From DDH964 sp963806685 (GTDB lineage Bacteria; Desulfobacterota; Desulfuromonadia; Desulfuromonadales; DDH964), in contig CAWDZB010000003.1 in NCBI GenBank assembly GCA_963806685.1, positions 186,001-250,000 on the forward strand: a DNA stretch of 64,000 nt. Reading direction: 5' to 3'. The translations under genes were made by a program, and so were the position numbers. Shown here piece after piece: positions 17,192-25,093 of the stretch (within the stretch, counting starts at the first letter, position 1; every line of letters begins with the position of its first letter). A model generated the notes under the pieces. That model searched no databases and was not told the origin of the DNA. It worked only from the letters and a program-made list of their open reading frames with translations.

Positions 17192-17587
17192 ATGTCCGAT
17201 TCCCCGGATCAGGAAACTGTCGGCCGGCGGCTAGTCTATTTTGCCGCGGAGCGGACGCTGATGTCCTGGATACGTGCCGCTCTGGGGCTGATGGCCCTCG
17301 GATTCGTCATCGACCGCTTCGGGCTGGTCCTGCGCCAGGTTTTGCCCAAGACAGGTCCGCAGCTTCATCCCCAGGCATTTTCCTTCTGGGCGGGGACCGT
17401 GATGGTCTTTCTGGGCGTGGTCATGGCGGTTACCGCGGCGGTGCGCTATCTGCGCTTTGCCCTGGCCTTTAATCGTCAGGGGGAAACGGATCCCCGCAAC
17501 GGGGTGCTGGTCGGGGTGTTCTTTTCCGTGGCGGTGGCACTGTTCGGCCTGGTGATCGCCTGGTTTCTGGTGACCGCCACGGCCTGA
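17192..17587 (+). CDS. DUF202 (YidH-like) membrane protein
   Basis: The 131-residue protein has the DUF202 signature LVYFAAERTLMSWIRAALGLMALGF at the N-terminus (seen as LVYFAAERTLMSWIR followed by the first membrane helix), then two further membrane helices (about 65-88 and 105-128). E. coli YidH and YidG belong to this inner-membrane family, whose role is unknown. It sits between DUF2059 and an SDR gene on the same strand; the gap before the SDR is 63 bases. Confidence 0.85.
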   Translation: MSDSPDQETVGRRLVYFAAERTLMSWIRAALGLMALGFVIDRFGLVLRQVLPKTGPQLHPQAFSFWAGTVMVFLGVVMAVTAAVRYLRFALAFNRQGETDPRNGVLVGVFFSVAVALFGLVIAWFLVTATA

Positions 17588-17650
17588 TGGCAAGGGGTAG
17601 TGGCCGGGAGATTGAGGCCCTTGGCAACGAGCAATCCAGGAGGAATGACC

Positions 17651-18415
17651 ATGCCTAAAACGGTTTTCATTACTGGTGCCTCTTCTGGGTTCGGCGCCGC
17701 CTGCGCCCGGGCCTTCGGGGCCCGCGGCGACCGCCTGGTCCTGGCCGCCCGCCGTGACGAGCCGCTGCAGGCCCTGGCCCAGGAGCTGGCCGAACAAGCC
17801 GCTGTCCATCCGTTGGTTCTCGACGTACGCGACCGGGAAGCGGGTCAGGTCGCGGTCGCCGGCCTTCCGGAAAAGTTCCGCGCTGTCGACGTGCTGGTCA
17901 ACAACGCCGGCTTGGCCCTGGGCCTGGAGCCGTCGCACCGGGTGAACCTCGACGACTGGGACACCATGGTCGACACCAACATCAAGGGGCTGATGTACTG
18001 TACCCGGCTGCTGCTGCCGGGAATGGTCGAGCGCAACCGGGGACATATCGTCAATATCGGCTCTACCGCGGGTTCCTGGCCCTATCCGGGAGGAAACGTC
18101 TACGGCGGGACCAAGGCCTTCGTCGCCCAGTTCACCCGCAATCTGCGCGCCGACCTGCTGGGATCCCGGGTGCGGGCCAGCTGCATCGCGCCGGGGATGG
18201 CCGAGACCGAGTTTTCCATGGTCCGGTTCAAGGGGGATGCGCAACGAGCCGAGCAGGTCTACGCCGACACCGAACCATTGACCGCCGGGGACATTGCCGA
18301 AATCGTCGTCTGGGTCACCTCGGTTCCGCCCCACGTTAACATCAACCACCTCGAGGTGATGTCGGTTTTCCAGTCGTGGGGGCACCTGGCCGTGCACCGC
18401 GGCGGAAAGGAATAG
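17651..18415 (+). CDS. SDR oxidoreductase, YdfG-like
   Basis: The 254-residue short-chain dehydrogenase has the cofactor motif TGASSGFGAA, the NNAG motif (VLVNNAGLAL), the catalytic Ser in VNIGSTAGS and YxxxK in NVYGGTKAF. The C-terminus HVNINHLEVMSVFQSWG closely follows E. coli YdfG, an NADP-dependent 3-hydroxy-acid/serine dehydrogenase that also reduces malonic semialdehyde. ATG at 17651 is favoured because AGGAGG (17638-17643) is seven bases away; the in-frame ATG at 17645 is too close. A strong bidirectional terminator follows. Confidence 0.88.
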   Translation: MPKTVFITGASSGFGAACARAFGARGDRLVLAARRDEPLQALAQELAEQAAVHPLVLDVRDREAGQVAVAGLPEKFRAVDVLVNNAGLALGLEPSHRVNLDDWDTMVDTNIKGLMYCTRLLLPGMVERNRGHIVNIGSTAGSWPYPGGNVYGGTKAFVAQFTRNLRADLLGSRVRASCIAPGMAETEFSMVRFKGDAQRAEQVYADTEPLTAGDIAEIVVWVTSVPPHVNINHLEVMSVFQSWGHLAVHRGGKE

Positions 18416-18438
18416 TCCGAAATCTACATCCATATTCA

Positions 18439-18480
18439 GCAACGACAACGGCCGCCCGAAGGGGCGGCCGTTGTCGTTGC
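18439..18480. terminator. Bidirectional terminator between SDR and TraB genes
   Basis: A perfect 19-bp stem (18439-18457 with 18462-18480) with loop GAAG lies between two convergent genes. A classic T-run is weak on either side, but stem strength and position support termination on both strands. Confidence 0.8.
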
Positions 18481-18500
18481 CAGTATTTGTTTTCGAGGTC

Positions 18501-19676
18501 TCAGATCAGGTTCTTGAGCCACTTGAAAGCCACCAGGGTACCGATGGCCGAACCGAGGTTGGAAAAGAAGAAGACCAGCAGCACCCGGGTCATGCGGTTC
18601 CCCCACCAGCCACGCAGTCTGGCCAGGTCGTCGCCGACCCGCTCCAGGTCGCCGACAGTGGGGGCGGCGATAAAGGCCTGCACCAGGCCGGTGACCATGC
18701 CGGCACCGATCGTCGGGTTGAGGGAAGTGATCGGAGCGGCGACAAAGGCGGTGATGATGGTCAGCGGATGGCCGAGGGCGATCAGGGCACCGAGAGAGGC
18801 AAAGGCGCCATTGGCCACGATCCAGCCGAGCGCCGCGCCGGTGATCCGACTTCGGTCACCGAAGAAAAAGCCGACGACGAACAGCGCTGCCACTGCGGCC
18901 GGGATCAGCCAGGGAATAACCTTGGAGAGCCGGGACTTTGCGGGGACGGAACTGATTTCAGCGATTGTTTCGGGCGATGCCGGGAGCTGGATGTTGCGCA
19001 GGATGCCCGGGAGGTGGGCGGCTCCCACAACTGCGACAATTTTGTTTCCCGGGGCCTGGCGGATGAAGTGGGCCATGTAGAGGTCCCGTTCGTCGACGAG
19101 GATGGTCTTGGCCGTGGGGAGCAACTCGGCCATCTCCTCGAGCATTGCCGACAGGGTGTCGGTTTGCCGCAGCCGGGCCAACTCCGCTTCGTCGAGTTCC
19201 TGCTTCTCAAAGAGACCGGCAACCAGCGCCGAGACCAGGGAGAGTTTTTTCCACAGTCCGGTCTTGCGCCAGGCGCGCAGCAGGGTGGTGCGGATGTTGC
19301 GGTCGACCAGTTCAAGTTGCAGCCCCTTTTCCTCCGCCAGTTCCGCTGCTGCGGCCAGTTCCGCCCCGGGTTTGACACCGGTTTGCAGGCCCATGCGTTT
19401 CTGGAATGAGGCCAGGGCCAGGTTGGCAAGCAAAAACGGGGTCTGACCGCTTTTGATCACCTGGATGAGGTTCAGCGATTCCCAGCGGTTGGGGTTCTTG
19501 AGGGCCTGGTAGCGCTGGTTGTCCAGTTCGACGCAGACGGTATCGGGGGCTTCGGCGGCAATCGTGGCGCGCACCGTCTCCACCGATTCCTGAGAAATGT
19601 GAGCGGTGCCGATGAGGATGATTTCCCTGCCGTCGAGGAAAATGCGCCGGACGTCGGACGGTTCGGTGCTGGTCAT
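18501..19676 (-). CDS. TraB/PrgY-type membrane protein
   Basis: The 391-residue protein has an N-terminal TraB domain (about 10-235) beginning with REIILIGTAHISQESVE, including the GTAH motif and a later VVGAAHLPGI motif, followed by three or four transmembrane helices in the C-terminal 140 residues. The TIKI/TraB fold is related to erythromycin-esterase/ChaN-type proteins; Enterococcus PrgY limits the activity of a peptide pheromone. The role outside enterococci is unknown and could be a metal-dependent peptidase. ATG is at 19676. It converges on the SDR gene and diverges from the 70-aa gene. Confidence 0.85.
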   Translation of the reverse strand: MTSTEPSDVRRIFLDGREIILIGTAHISQESVETVRATIAAEAPDTVCVELDNQRYQALKNPNRWESLNLIQVIKSGQTPFLLANLALASFQKRMGLQTGVKPGAELAAAAELAEEKGLQLELVDRNIRTTLLRAWRKTGLWKKLSLVSALVAGLFEKQELDEAELARLRQTDTLSAMLEEMAELLPTAKTILVDERDLYMAHFIRQAPGNKIVAVVGAAHLPGILRNIQLPASPETIAEISSVPAKSRLSKVIPWLIPAAVAALFVVGFFFGDRSRITGAALGWIVANGAFASLGALIALGHPLTIITAFVAAPITSLNPTIGAGMVTGLVQAFIAAPTVGDLERVGDDLARLRGWWGNRMTRVLLVFFFSNLGSAIGTLVAFKWLKNLI

Positions 19677-19740
19677 ACACAGGGGCCTTTCAGAACGTTA
19701 GTGTCGTTAGGCAGCGAAACCGAAATTCCCGCCCCCGGGG

Positions 19741-19790
19741 TTGACAGGGGCTGCGGCCGCAGGTTTAAGCTATTGACCCTATGATATAAT
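19741..19790 (+). promoter_or_regulatory. Candidate promoter of the 70-aa gene with palindrome
   Basis: TTGACA (19741-19746), 17 bases, then TTTAAG (19764-19769). The spacer holds a perfect 12-bp palindrome CTGCGGCCGCAG (19751-19762). A consensus TATAAT also occurs at 19785-19790 but lacks a good -35. The region is divergent from traB. Confidence 0.5.
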
Positions 19791-19841
19791 TTGGTCATAC
19801 GGAGTGCTATGAAAAGCTGGCGGGAGAGAAAGGAGTCGATA

Positions 19842-20054
19842 ATGAACAAGGAGCGTTTCACCTTTGTCTGCAACGAAGCCGAGGAAGGGCGCGATGCTTT
19901 CGTCATCCACCCCGACAGTGAAGAGGAAGGACGGGTCAGGAGTTGCGCTCTGTCCCACGTGGTGGTGGAGACCAGTTCTGGCGCCCAGCGCTGCTGGGAC
20001 TTCAGCGAGGTCGAGGAAATGCAGCGGGAGAAAGACGAATTCCCCTATCGGTAA
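19842..20054 (+). CDS. 70-aa hypothetical acidic protein
   Basis: A 70-residue cytoplasmic protein beginning MNKERFTFVCNEAEEGRD, with alternating strand-like and acidic segments and no known motif. ATG at 19842 follows AGGAG (19831-19835) at six bases; an upstream in-frame extension to 19791 would start inside the promoter region. A strong promoter-like sequence and a terminator bracket it, which argues for a real single-gene unit. Function unknown. Confidence 0.68.
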   Translation: MNKERFTFVCNEAEEGRDAFVIHPDSEEEGRVRSCALSHVVVETSSGAQRCWDFSEVEEMQREKDEFPYR

Positions 20055-20081
20055 CGCCGCTGATTGCAGTACCGGAAAAGC

Positions 20082-20113
20082 AAAGGCGTCGGGAGTCTTC
20101 CCGGCGCCTTTTC
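20082..20113 (+). terminator. Intrinsic terminator of 70-aa gene
   Basis: AAAGGCG...CGCCTTTT: a 13-bp stem with one G-U pair (20082-20094 with 20099-20111), loop GTCT, ending in a short T-tract 28 bases after the stop. Confidence 0.8.
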
Positions 20114-20493
20114 CATACGGCTCTCCACGCCTGCCGTGGACCCGTTGGCCTCCGAGCGAGTACCAACAGGTGGGATCACTTGTTGGCGCATCAGGCGTCC
20201 CACTCTTAAGGTGGGCTGGCTCACCGCGCCTCTGGAAGTTTTCCCATTGAAATATTATTCCGCCTGGGCGTCTGGATCTCACCTGCAGGGCAGAGAGCTT
20301 GACTGAGGTCAGTATAGGCAAAAGCCAAGGACGAAACAAGGGGAAACTTTGCCCGCCCGGCGGGCCGGAGAGGAGAGATAAAATGCATATTTGTTGGGCA
20401 ATCGATCCATAAAAGTTGGGCAGTAATGAGCCGGAGGTGCGGCTGAATTATTGAAACAGTTGAAATATCGGCAGGTTGTCTGGATTCTACGGC
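20114..20493. other. Intergenic region, no gene seen
   Basis: No coding sequence with a ribosome binding site is supported on either strand in these 380 bases. I looked for a cyclic di-GMP or cobalamin riboswitch core and found none. The stretch ends at the sigma-54 type promoter of the kinase gene, so upstream activator sites are expected here, but I cannot point to one. Confidence 0.4.
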
Positions 20494-20508
20494 TGGCACG
20501 GCTTGTGC
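20494..20508 (+). promoter_or_regulatory. Sigma-54 type -24/-12 promoter of kinase gene
   Basis: TGGCACGGCTTGTGC has the invariant GG and GC separated by ten bases and a perfect TGGCACG -24 element; the -12 element is GTGC rather than TTGC. It lies 30 bases before the kinase ATG, an appropriate distance for transcription start near 20520. Confidence 0.6.
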
Positions 20509-20538
20509 CATGGGTATTGGAAGAAACGAAGGAGACCT

Positions 20539-22107
20539 ATGCCTGTCGCCAAGGGAAAACCGGAAATCCTTCTCAAAGCCTTGCTCGACATCGGCCAGGA
20601 GCTGATCGGCACCTTTGATCTGGACGAATTGCTTAATCGCATCCTGCGCATCTCGCGGGAAGTCTTTCAGTTCGAGAATGCCATCATCCGGCTGGTCGAC
20701 GCCGAGCGGAAGATGCTGGTCACCGCCGCCTCCTATGGCTATCCCGAGGATGCCAGCCGCAATGAAATTCCTTTCGGCCGCGGGGTCATGGGACGGGTGG
20801 CGGTCAGTGGTGAGCCGGTGCTGATCACCGATGTTTCCAGCCAACCCGACTATCTGGCCGGAATCCTCGGTGCCCGCAGTGAACTGGCGGTCCCGCTCAT
20901 CGCCCGGGACAAGGTGCTTGGCGTCTTCAACGTGGAAAGCCCCCTCCCCGGAGCTTTCGACCTCGACGACATCCCGCCGCTGCTGGCGATGGCCAGCCAG
21001 GCTGCCATCGCTATCGAAAATGCCCGCCTCTACAAGAATCTTCACGGCATGTCGAGCCGTTATCGCGAACTCCACGAACTCAACGAGCGGATTCTGCAGA
21101 GCGCCAATCTTGGCATCTACACCGTCGATGACCAACTGATCATCACCTCCTGGAACCGGCGCATGGCCGAGATGAGCGGCGTCGATGAAGGACAGGCGCT
21201 GGGCCGGGCCCTGTTCGAACTCTTTCCGGGACTCGAGGGGGAAGGGTTCGGCGAGCGGGTTCGGCGGGTTCTGGAGCGCGGCAGTGCCGAAAAGCTGCGC
21301 CTGACCCACCGCAATTTCAAGGGGCAGATGCGGATCCAGAAACGGCGCCTGGCGCCGCTCAAGGATGGCGAACGGACCACCGGCGTCGTGGTCATCGTCG
21401 AGGATATAACCGAATTCAAGCGCCTGCTGGAACAGACCATCCAGTCGGAGAAACTCGCCGAGGTTGGCCGTCTTTCCGCCGGCATCGCCCATGAGGTCAA
21501 CAACCCACTGGCGGTGATTTCTTATGCTGCCCAGTTGCTGCAGCGGGAGGAGAATCTCCCCACCTTTCAGCAGGAGCTGATCGAGCGGATCGAAAGCGAA
21601 GCCGAGCGCCTCAAGGCGTTGACCGGCAGCTTGCTCTCCTTTTCCCGGGCCCAAGAGGTGGTTCGCCGCCAGACCGATCTCAACGAGGTTCTGCGCGACG
21701 TTCTACGCCTGGTGCGCTACGAGCTGAGCCGCAACCAGATCGAACTGGTCGAGGAGTACACCGATCTGCCCTGGATTATGGCCGACCCGAACAAGCTCAA
21801 GCAGGTCTTCATCAACCTGATCATGAATGCTGCCCAGGCAATGGGCAGCGAGGGACGGCTGCTGATCGCGACCCGACCGGTGGCCGGCGCCGAGGTCGAG
21901 GCCGAGATTACCGACAACGGCCCGGGGATCCCGGAGGCATTGCAGGGGCAGATATTCGATCCCTTCTTCACCACCAAGAAGGAGGGGGAGGGAACCGGCT
22001 TGGGGCTTTACATCTGTCGCAACATCATCGTCGAACACGAGGGGCGCCTGGTTCTCGAATCCGGAGCCGGGGGCACGACCTTCCGCGTGGTGCTGCCGAT
22101 CGGCTGA
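20539..22107 (+). CDS. GAF-PAS sensor histidine kinase near PII-AmtB
   Basis: The 522-residue soluble kinase has a GAF domain (about 20-170), a PAS domain (about 185-300, ILQSANLGIYTVDDQLIITSWNRRMAEM), a HisKA domain with the H-box AGIAHEVNNPLAVI and a complete ATPase domain (N-box FINLIMNAAQAM, G1 ITDNGPGIP, F-box DPFFTTK, G2 GTGLGLYI). The NtrB-like H-box (HEVNNPL) suits kinases of the nitrogen family. No response regulator is adjacent. It lies directly upstream of glnB-amtB and has its own sigma-54 type promoter, so nitrogen control is inferred. In Geobacter sulfurreducens a kinase (GnfK) is described as working with an ANTAR-domain regulator (GnfR); this gene is a candidate equivalent, unverified. 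Confidence 0.88.
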   Translation: MPVAKGKPEILLKALLDIGQELIGTFDLDELLNRILRISREVFQFENAIIRLVDAERKMLVTAASYGYPEDASRNEIPFGRGVMGRVAVSGEPVLITDVSSQPDYLAGILGARSELAVPLIARDKVLGVFNVESPLPGAFDLDDIPPLLAMASQAAIAIENARLYKNLHGMSSRYRELHELNERILQSANLGIYTVDDQLIITSWNRRMAEMSGVDEGQALGRALFELFPGLEGEGFGERVRRVLERGSAEKLRLTHRNFKGQMRIQKRRLAPLKDGERTTGVVVIVEDITEFKRLLEQTIQSEKLAEVGRLSAGIAHEVNNPLAVISYAAQLLQREENLPTFQQELIERIESEAERLKALTGSLLSFSRAQEVVRRQTDLNEVLRDVLRLVRYELSRNQIELVEEYTDLPWIMADPNKLKQVFINLIMNAAQAMGSEGRLLIATRPVAGAEVEAEITDNGPGIPEALQGQIFDPFFTTKKEGEGTGLGLYICRNIIVEHEGRLVLESGAGGTTFRVVLPIG

Positions 22108-22208
22108 GTGCCCGGAAAATTCTCAGCGCCGATTAATGCTGTGCAAAAATTAGGCAATAACCTCCTGCGTTCCCGTAAAAAGAGGCGGAAATACAAGAAA
22201 AATCAATT

Positions 22209-22223
22209 TGGCACGCCCCGTGC
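22209..22223 (+). promoter_or_regulatory. Sigma-54 type promoter of glnB-amtB
   Basis: TGGCACGCCCCGTGC, with GG-N10-GC spacing and a perfect TGGCACG -24 element. Transcription would start near 22235, giving a leader of about 170 bases before glnB. Nitrogen-dependent sigma-54 control of PII-AmtB operons is well established in proteobacteria. Confidence 0.7.
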
Positions 22224-22287
22224 TCTTAAGGCGGGCGGCATTGGCGGACAGATTGAGCCATTGCCGGCGGACTAAAACTAGGATCAT

Positions 22288-22322
22288 CGACCAGCGGGAA
22301 CAACGGCGTTCACCAGCGGTCG
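22288..22322 (+). promoter_or_regulatory. Leader hairpin with ANTAR-type hexaloop
   Basis: CGACC (22288-22292) pairs with GGTCG (22318-22322), and inside it GAAC (22298-22301) pairs with GTTC (22308-22311) around the six-base loop AACGGC. A hexaloop with A at position 1 and G at position 4 is the recognition feature of ANTAR antiterminators. A second such hairpin, usual for these elements, could not be found clearly. Confidence 0.45.
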
Positions 22323-22330
22323 CACTGGGC

Positions 22331-22380
22331 AACGGTGCCCCTTCCCCCACGATGACGGGGGAAGGAGCACCGTTTTATTT
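22331..22380 (+). terminator. Terminator inside the glnB leader (attenuator)
   Basis: A 17-bp stem with one mismatch (22331-22347 with 22357-22373), loop of nine bases, followed by TTATTTT. It sits between the sigma-54 promoter and the glnB ribosome binding site, only 28 bases before the start codon, so read-through must be controlled for glnB-amtB to be expressed. Confidence 0.8.
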
Positions 22381-22408
22381 TGCGAACTCTGGAAAGGAGT
22401 AGGACCGA

Positions 22409-22747
22409 ATGAAGAAGATTGAATGCATCATCAAGCCGTTCAAGCTGGACGACGTCAAGAGCGCCTTGACCGATCTCGGCATCACCGGGATGACGGTCAG
22501 TGAGGTCCGAGGCTTCGGGCGGCAAAAGGGACACACCGAGCTCTACCGTGGGGCGGAATACCAGATCGATTTCATTCCCAAGGTGAAAATCGAACTAGTG
22601 GTTCCGGAAGATCGGGTCACCGAGGTAGTGACTGCGGTGCAAAAAGAAGCCTGCACCGGTCGCATCGGTGACGGCAAGATCTTCGTCCTGGCGGTGGATC
22701 AGGCGGTGCGCATTCGTACCGGCGAAACGGGCGATGACTCCCTGTAA
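22409..22747 (+). CDS. glnB: Nitrogen regulatory protein PII
   Basis: The 112-residue protein is a standard PII signal protein: N-terminus MKKIECIIKPFKLDDVK, T-loop with the uridylylatable Tyr51 (RGAEYQIDF), B-loop TGRIGDGKIFV and C-terminal VRIRTGE. PII trimers sense ATP/ADP and 2-oxoglutarate and report nitrogen status. Being followed 40 bases later by amtB makes it a GlnK-type protein in function (it would gate the ammonium channel), whatever its name. ATG follows AAAGGAG. Expression appears to depend on a sigma-54 promoter plus leader antitermination. Confidence 0.95.
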   Translation: MKKIECIIKPFKLDDVKSALTDLGITGMTVSEVRGFGRQKGHTELYRGAEYQIDFIPKVKIELVVPEDRVTEVVTAVQKEACTGRIGDGKIFVLAVDQAVRIRTGETGDDSL

Positions 22748-22787
22748 CCCTTTGACCTCAACGACTCATCCCTCAAGGAGGCTGTAC

Positions 22788-24149
22788 ATGAAGAAGAAAA
22801 ACCTGTTTACAATTCTCGCCGTCTGCGCATTGGTGGCCCTCCCTGCCCTGGGCTTTGCCGACGATGCCGCCCCGCTCACCGCCGATGCGGTGCAGACCAA
22901 CGTGAACTTTGTCTGGACCCTGGTCGCTGCCTTCTTGGTCTTCGTCATGCAGGCCGGCTTCGCCATGGTCGAATCGGGTTTCACCCGCGCCAAGAACGCC
23001 TGTAACATCATGATGAAGAACACCATGGACTTCTGCGTCGGCGCCATCGCCTACTGGGCGGTCGGCTTTGGCCTGATGTTCGGCCTCGGTACCGGCTTCT
23101 TCGGCCACAGCGACTTTTTCCTCAGCGGCGCCACCGGCGACGGTGCGGCCTGGAACTACGCCTTCTGGATGTTCCAGGTGGTCTTCGCCGCCACCACCGC
23201 CACCATCATCTCCGGGGCGGTGGCCGAGCGCACCAAGTTCAGCGCCTACATAGTCTATTCGGCTCTTGTCTCCATGGTCCTCTACCCGGTCTTCGGGCAC
23301 TGGGCCTGGGGCAACCTGTTCCACGGTGACGCGTCCGCCGGCTGGCTGGCCAAGCTCGGCTTCATCGACTTCGCCGGCTCCACCGTGGTCCATTCCATGG
23401 GCGGCTGGCTCTCCCTCGCCGGCGCCATCGTCGTCGGTCCCCGGATCGGCAAGTTCGACAAGAACGGCAACGTCAAGCCGATCCCTGGTCACAACATCCC
23501 GCTGGCCGCTCTCGGCGTATTCCTCCTCTTCTTCGGCTGGTTCGGGTTCAACCCCGGCTCCACCACCACCGGTGATACCTCCATCGCCATCATCGCCGTG
23601 ACCACCTGTCTGGCCGGCGCCGCCGGTGCTTGCTCGTCGATGTTCTTCACCTGGTTCAAGTATGGCAAGGCCGACATCGGCATGACCCTCAACGGCCTGC
23701 TGGCCGGCTTGGTGGCGATCACCGCCGGCTGCGCCAACGTCACCCCCGGTTCCGCCGTCATCATCGGCCTGATCGCCGGCGTCCTGGTCGTCTTCTCGGT
23801 CCTCTTCTTCGACAAGATTCGTGTCGATGACCCGGTCGGCGCGATCTCGGTTCATGGCGTCTGCGGCGCCTGGGGGACCCTGGCCGCCGGCCTCTTCGAC
23901 ACTGCCGGTTTCTCCATGCACACCGTCGGCGTACAGCTGATGGGGATTGGCGCCTGCTTCGCCTGGGCCTTCGGTACCGGCATGATTGTCTTCAAGGTGA
24001 TCGACCTGACCATCGGCATGCGCGTCACCAAGGAAGAGGAGATGGCCGGCCTCGACTTCTCCGAGCACGGTGCCACCGCCTATCCCGACTTCCAGACCAT
24101 CCACCTGGGGAGCATCTTCACCCCGGGGCAGGAAAACGGCGCCAAGTAA
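22788..24149 (+). CDS. amtB: Ammonium transporter AmtB
   Basis: The 453-residue Amt/Rh channel has a cleavable signal peptide (to about residue 24) and eleven membrane helices. The twin-His pore is seen in STVVHSMGGW and AISVHGVCGAWG, and other family motifs are FAMVESGFTRAKN and FGWFGFNPGS. It moves ammonium across the inner membrane and is blocked by the PII trimer encoded upstream. ATG at 22788 follows AAGGAGG; the frame extends further upstream across glnB but that part is not conserved. Confidence 0.96.
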   Translation: MKKKNLFTILAVCALVALPALGFADDAAPLTADAVQTNVNFVWTLVAAFLVFVMQAGFAMVESGFTRAKNACNIMMKNTMDFCVGAIAYWAVGFGLMFGLGTGFFGHSDFFLSGATGDGAAWNYAFWMFQVVFAATTATIISGAVAERTKFSAYIVYSALVSMVLYPVFGHWAWGNLFHGDASAGWLAKLGFIDFAGSTVVHSMGGWLSLAGAIVVGPRIGKFDKNGNVKPIPGHNIPLAALGVFLLFFGWFGFNPGSTTTGDTSIAIIAVTTCLAGAAGACSSMFFTWFKYGKADIGMTLNGLLAGLVAITAGCANVTPGSAVIIGLIAGVLVVFSVLFFDKIRVDDPVGAISVHGVCGAWGTLAAGLFDTAGFSMHTVGVQLMGIGACFAWAFGTGMIVFKVIDLTIGMRVTKEEEMAGLDFSEHGATAYPDFQTIHLGSIFTPGQENGAK

Positions 24150-24205
24150 TTTTTGGCTGGAAAATTTTGGGAAAAAATACTATATCGTTCCTCTGTCATG
24201 TGCTG

Positions 24206-24234
24206 CCGGGCGGGGTGTCTGCCACCCCGCCCGG
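24206..24234 (+). terminator. Hairpin between amtB and porin-like gene
   Basis: A perfect 12-bp GC-rich stem (24206-24217 with 24223-24234) with loop TCTGC, 56 bases after amtB. It is followed by TTCCTAAAAACCC, so the T-tract is poor; it may attenuate rather than end transcription into the next gene. Confidence 0.5.
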
Positions 24235-24268
24235 TTCCTAAAAACCCTCTTGTGAAGGAGAATGAAGA

Positions 24269-24991
24269 ATGAAGAAGTTAGCTGTTGCATTGGTGGTGTT
24301 GCTGGCCCTTTCGGTGGCCGGGCCGGCCGCTGCCCTGGAAGTTTCCGGTGATGCCTACGCCGGCGTCTTCAGCCAGTATCTCTGGCGTGGTATCGATTTC
24401 AGCGGCAACCAGCCGGTAATGCAGGGCGGCATGGATCTCAGCGCCAAGGGCGTTACCATCAGCTACTGGAGCAACTTCCAGATGATCGGGGATTCCGATC
24501 CTGCTCTGGATGCCGGTGAAATGACCGAGACCGACCTGACCGTCGACTACACCACCAACGTCATGGACAAACTGGCGGTGAGCGTCGGCAACATCTACTA
24601 CACCTTCAATGTCCCCGGGGCCACCAACGAGGCCTACGTCGGCCTGAGCCTCGACACCCTGCTTTCCCCGAGCCTCACCGTCTACTGGGATTGGGACAAG
24701 GCTCGTTCGGATGACCGCGACGGTCTGTTCGCAACCTTTTCCATCGGCCACACCATTGAAGTCATGGACAACCTGGGCGTGAACCTCGGTGCCCTGGTCA
24801 GCTACAACGACGAAAACGTTGGCGACTACAGCGATTTCCACAACTACGAGCTGTCCGCCAGCGTTGACTACACGCCGCTGAAAAACCTGACCGTTTCCCC
24901 CTCGCTGCTCTACTCCGAGCAACTCGGCAGCGACGCCAGTGCCCTCGATTCGAAGCTGGTATCCGGCCTGAACGTTTCCTACGCGTTCTAA
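24269..24991 (+). CDS. Gcw_chp (TIGR02001)-type porin-like protein
   Basis: The 240-residue protein has a signal peptide (MKKLAVALVVLLALSVAGPAAA, about 22 residues), then alternating aromatic beta strands and a terminal Phe (LNVSYAF), as in outer-membrane beta barrels. The opening VSGDAYAGVFSQYLWRGIDFSGNQP is typical of the Gcw_chp/TorF-like family (shown in two parts: VSGDAYAGVFSQY and LWRGIDFSGNQP). The transported solute is unknown. Its place directly behind amtB suggests expression under nitrogen limitation. It has its own GAAGGAG ribosome binding site. Confidence 0.78.
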   Translation: MKKLAVALVVLLALSVAGPAAALEVSGDAYAGVFSQYLWRGIDFSGNQPVMQGGMDLSAKGVTISYWSNFQMIGDSDPALDAGEMTETDLTVDYTTNVMDKLAVSVGNIYYTFNVPGATNEAYVGLSLDTLLSPSLTVYWDWDKARSDDRDGLFATFSIGHTIEVMDNLGVNLGALVSYNDENVGDYSDFHNYELSASVDYTPLKNLTVSPSLLYSEQLGSDASALDSKLVSGLNVSYAF

Positions 24992-25093
24992 GCCAACCGC
25001 AAATTTTGTCGATAGACTTTTGCCTCCTGTCGACTTTTGGTCCGCCATCCCCTAGAATGGGTGGCGGGCCAATTTTTTGCCAATTCCCGGACA

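Noticed and set aside
20114..20493. Possible riboswitch before the sensor kinase
   Set aside because: The conserved cores of cyclic di-GMP-I and cobalamin riboswitches were looked for and not found; a sigma-54 promoter at the end of the region would start the RNA after it anyway.
22773..24104. A 443-codon minus-strand frame opposite amtB
   Set aside because: Gly/Asp-rich low-complexity composition and no domain; the AmtB frame is certain.
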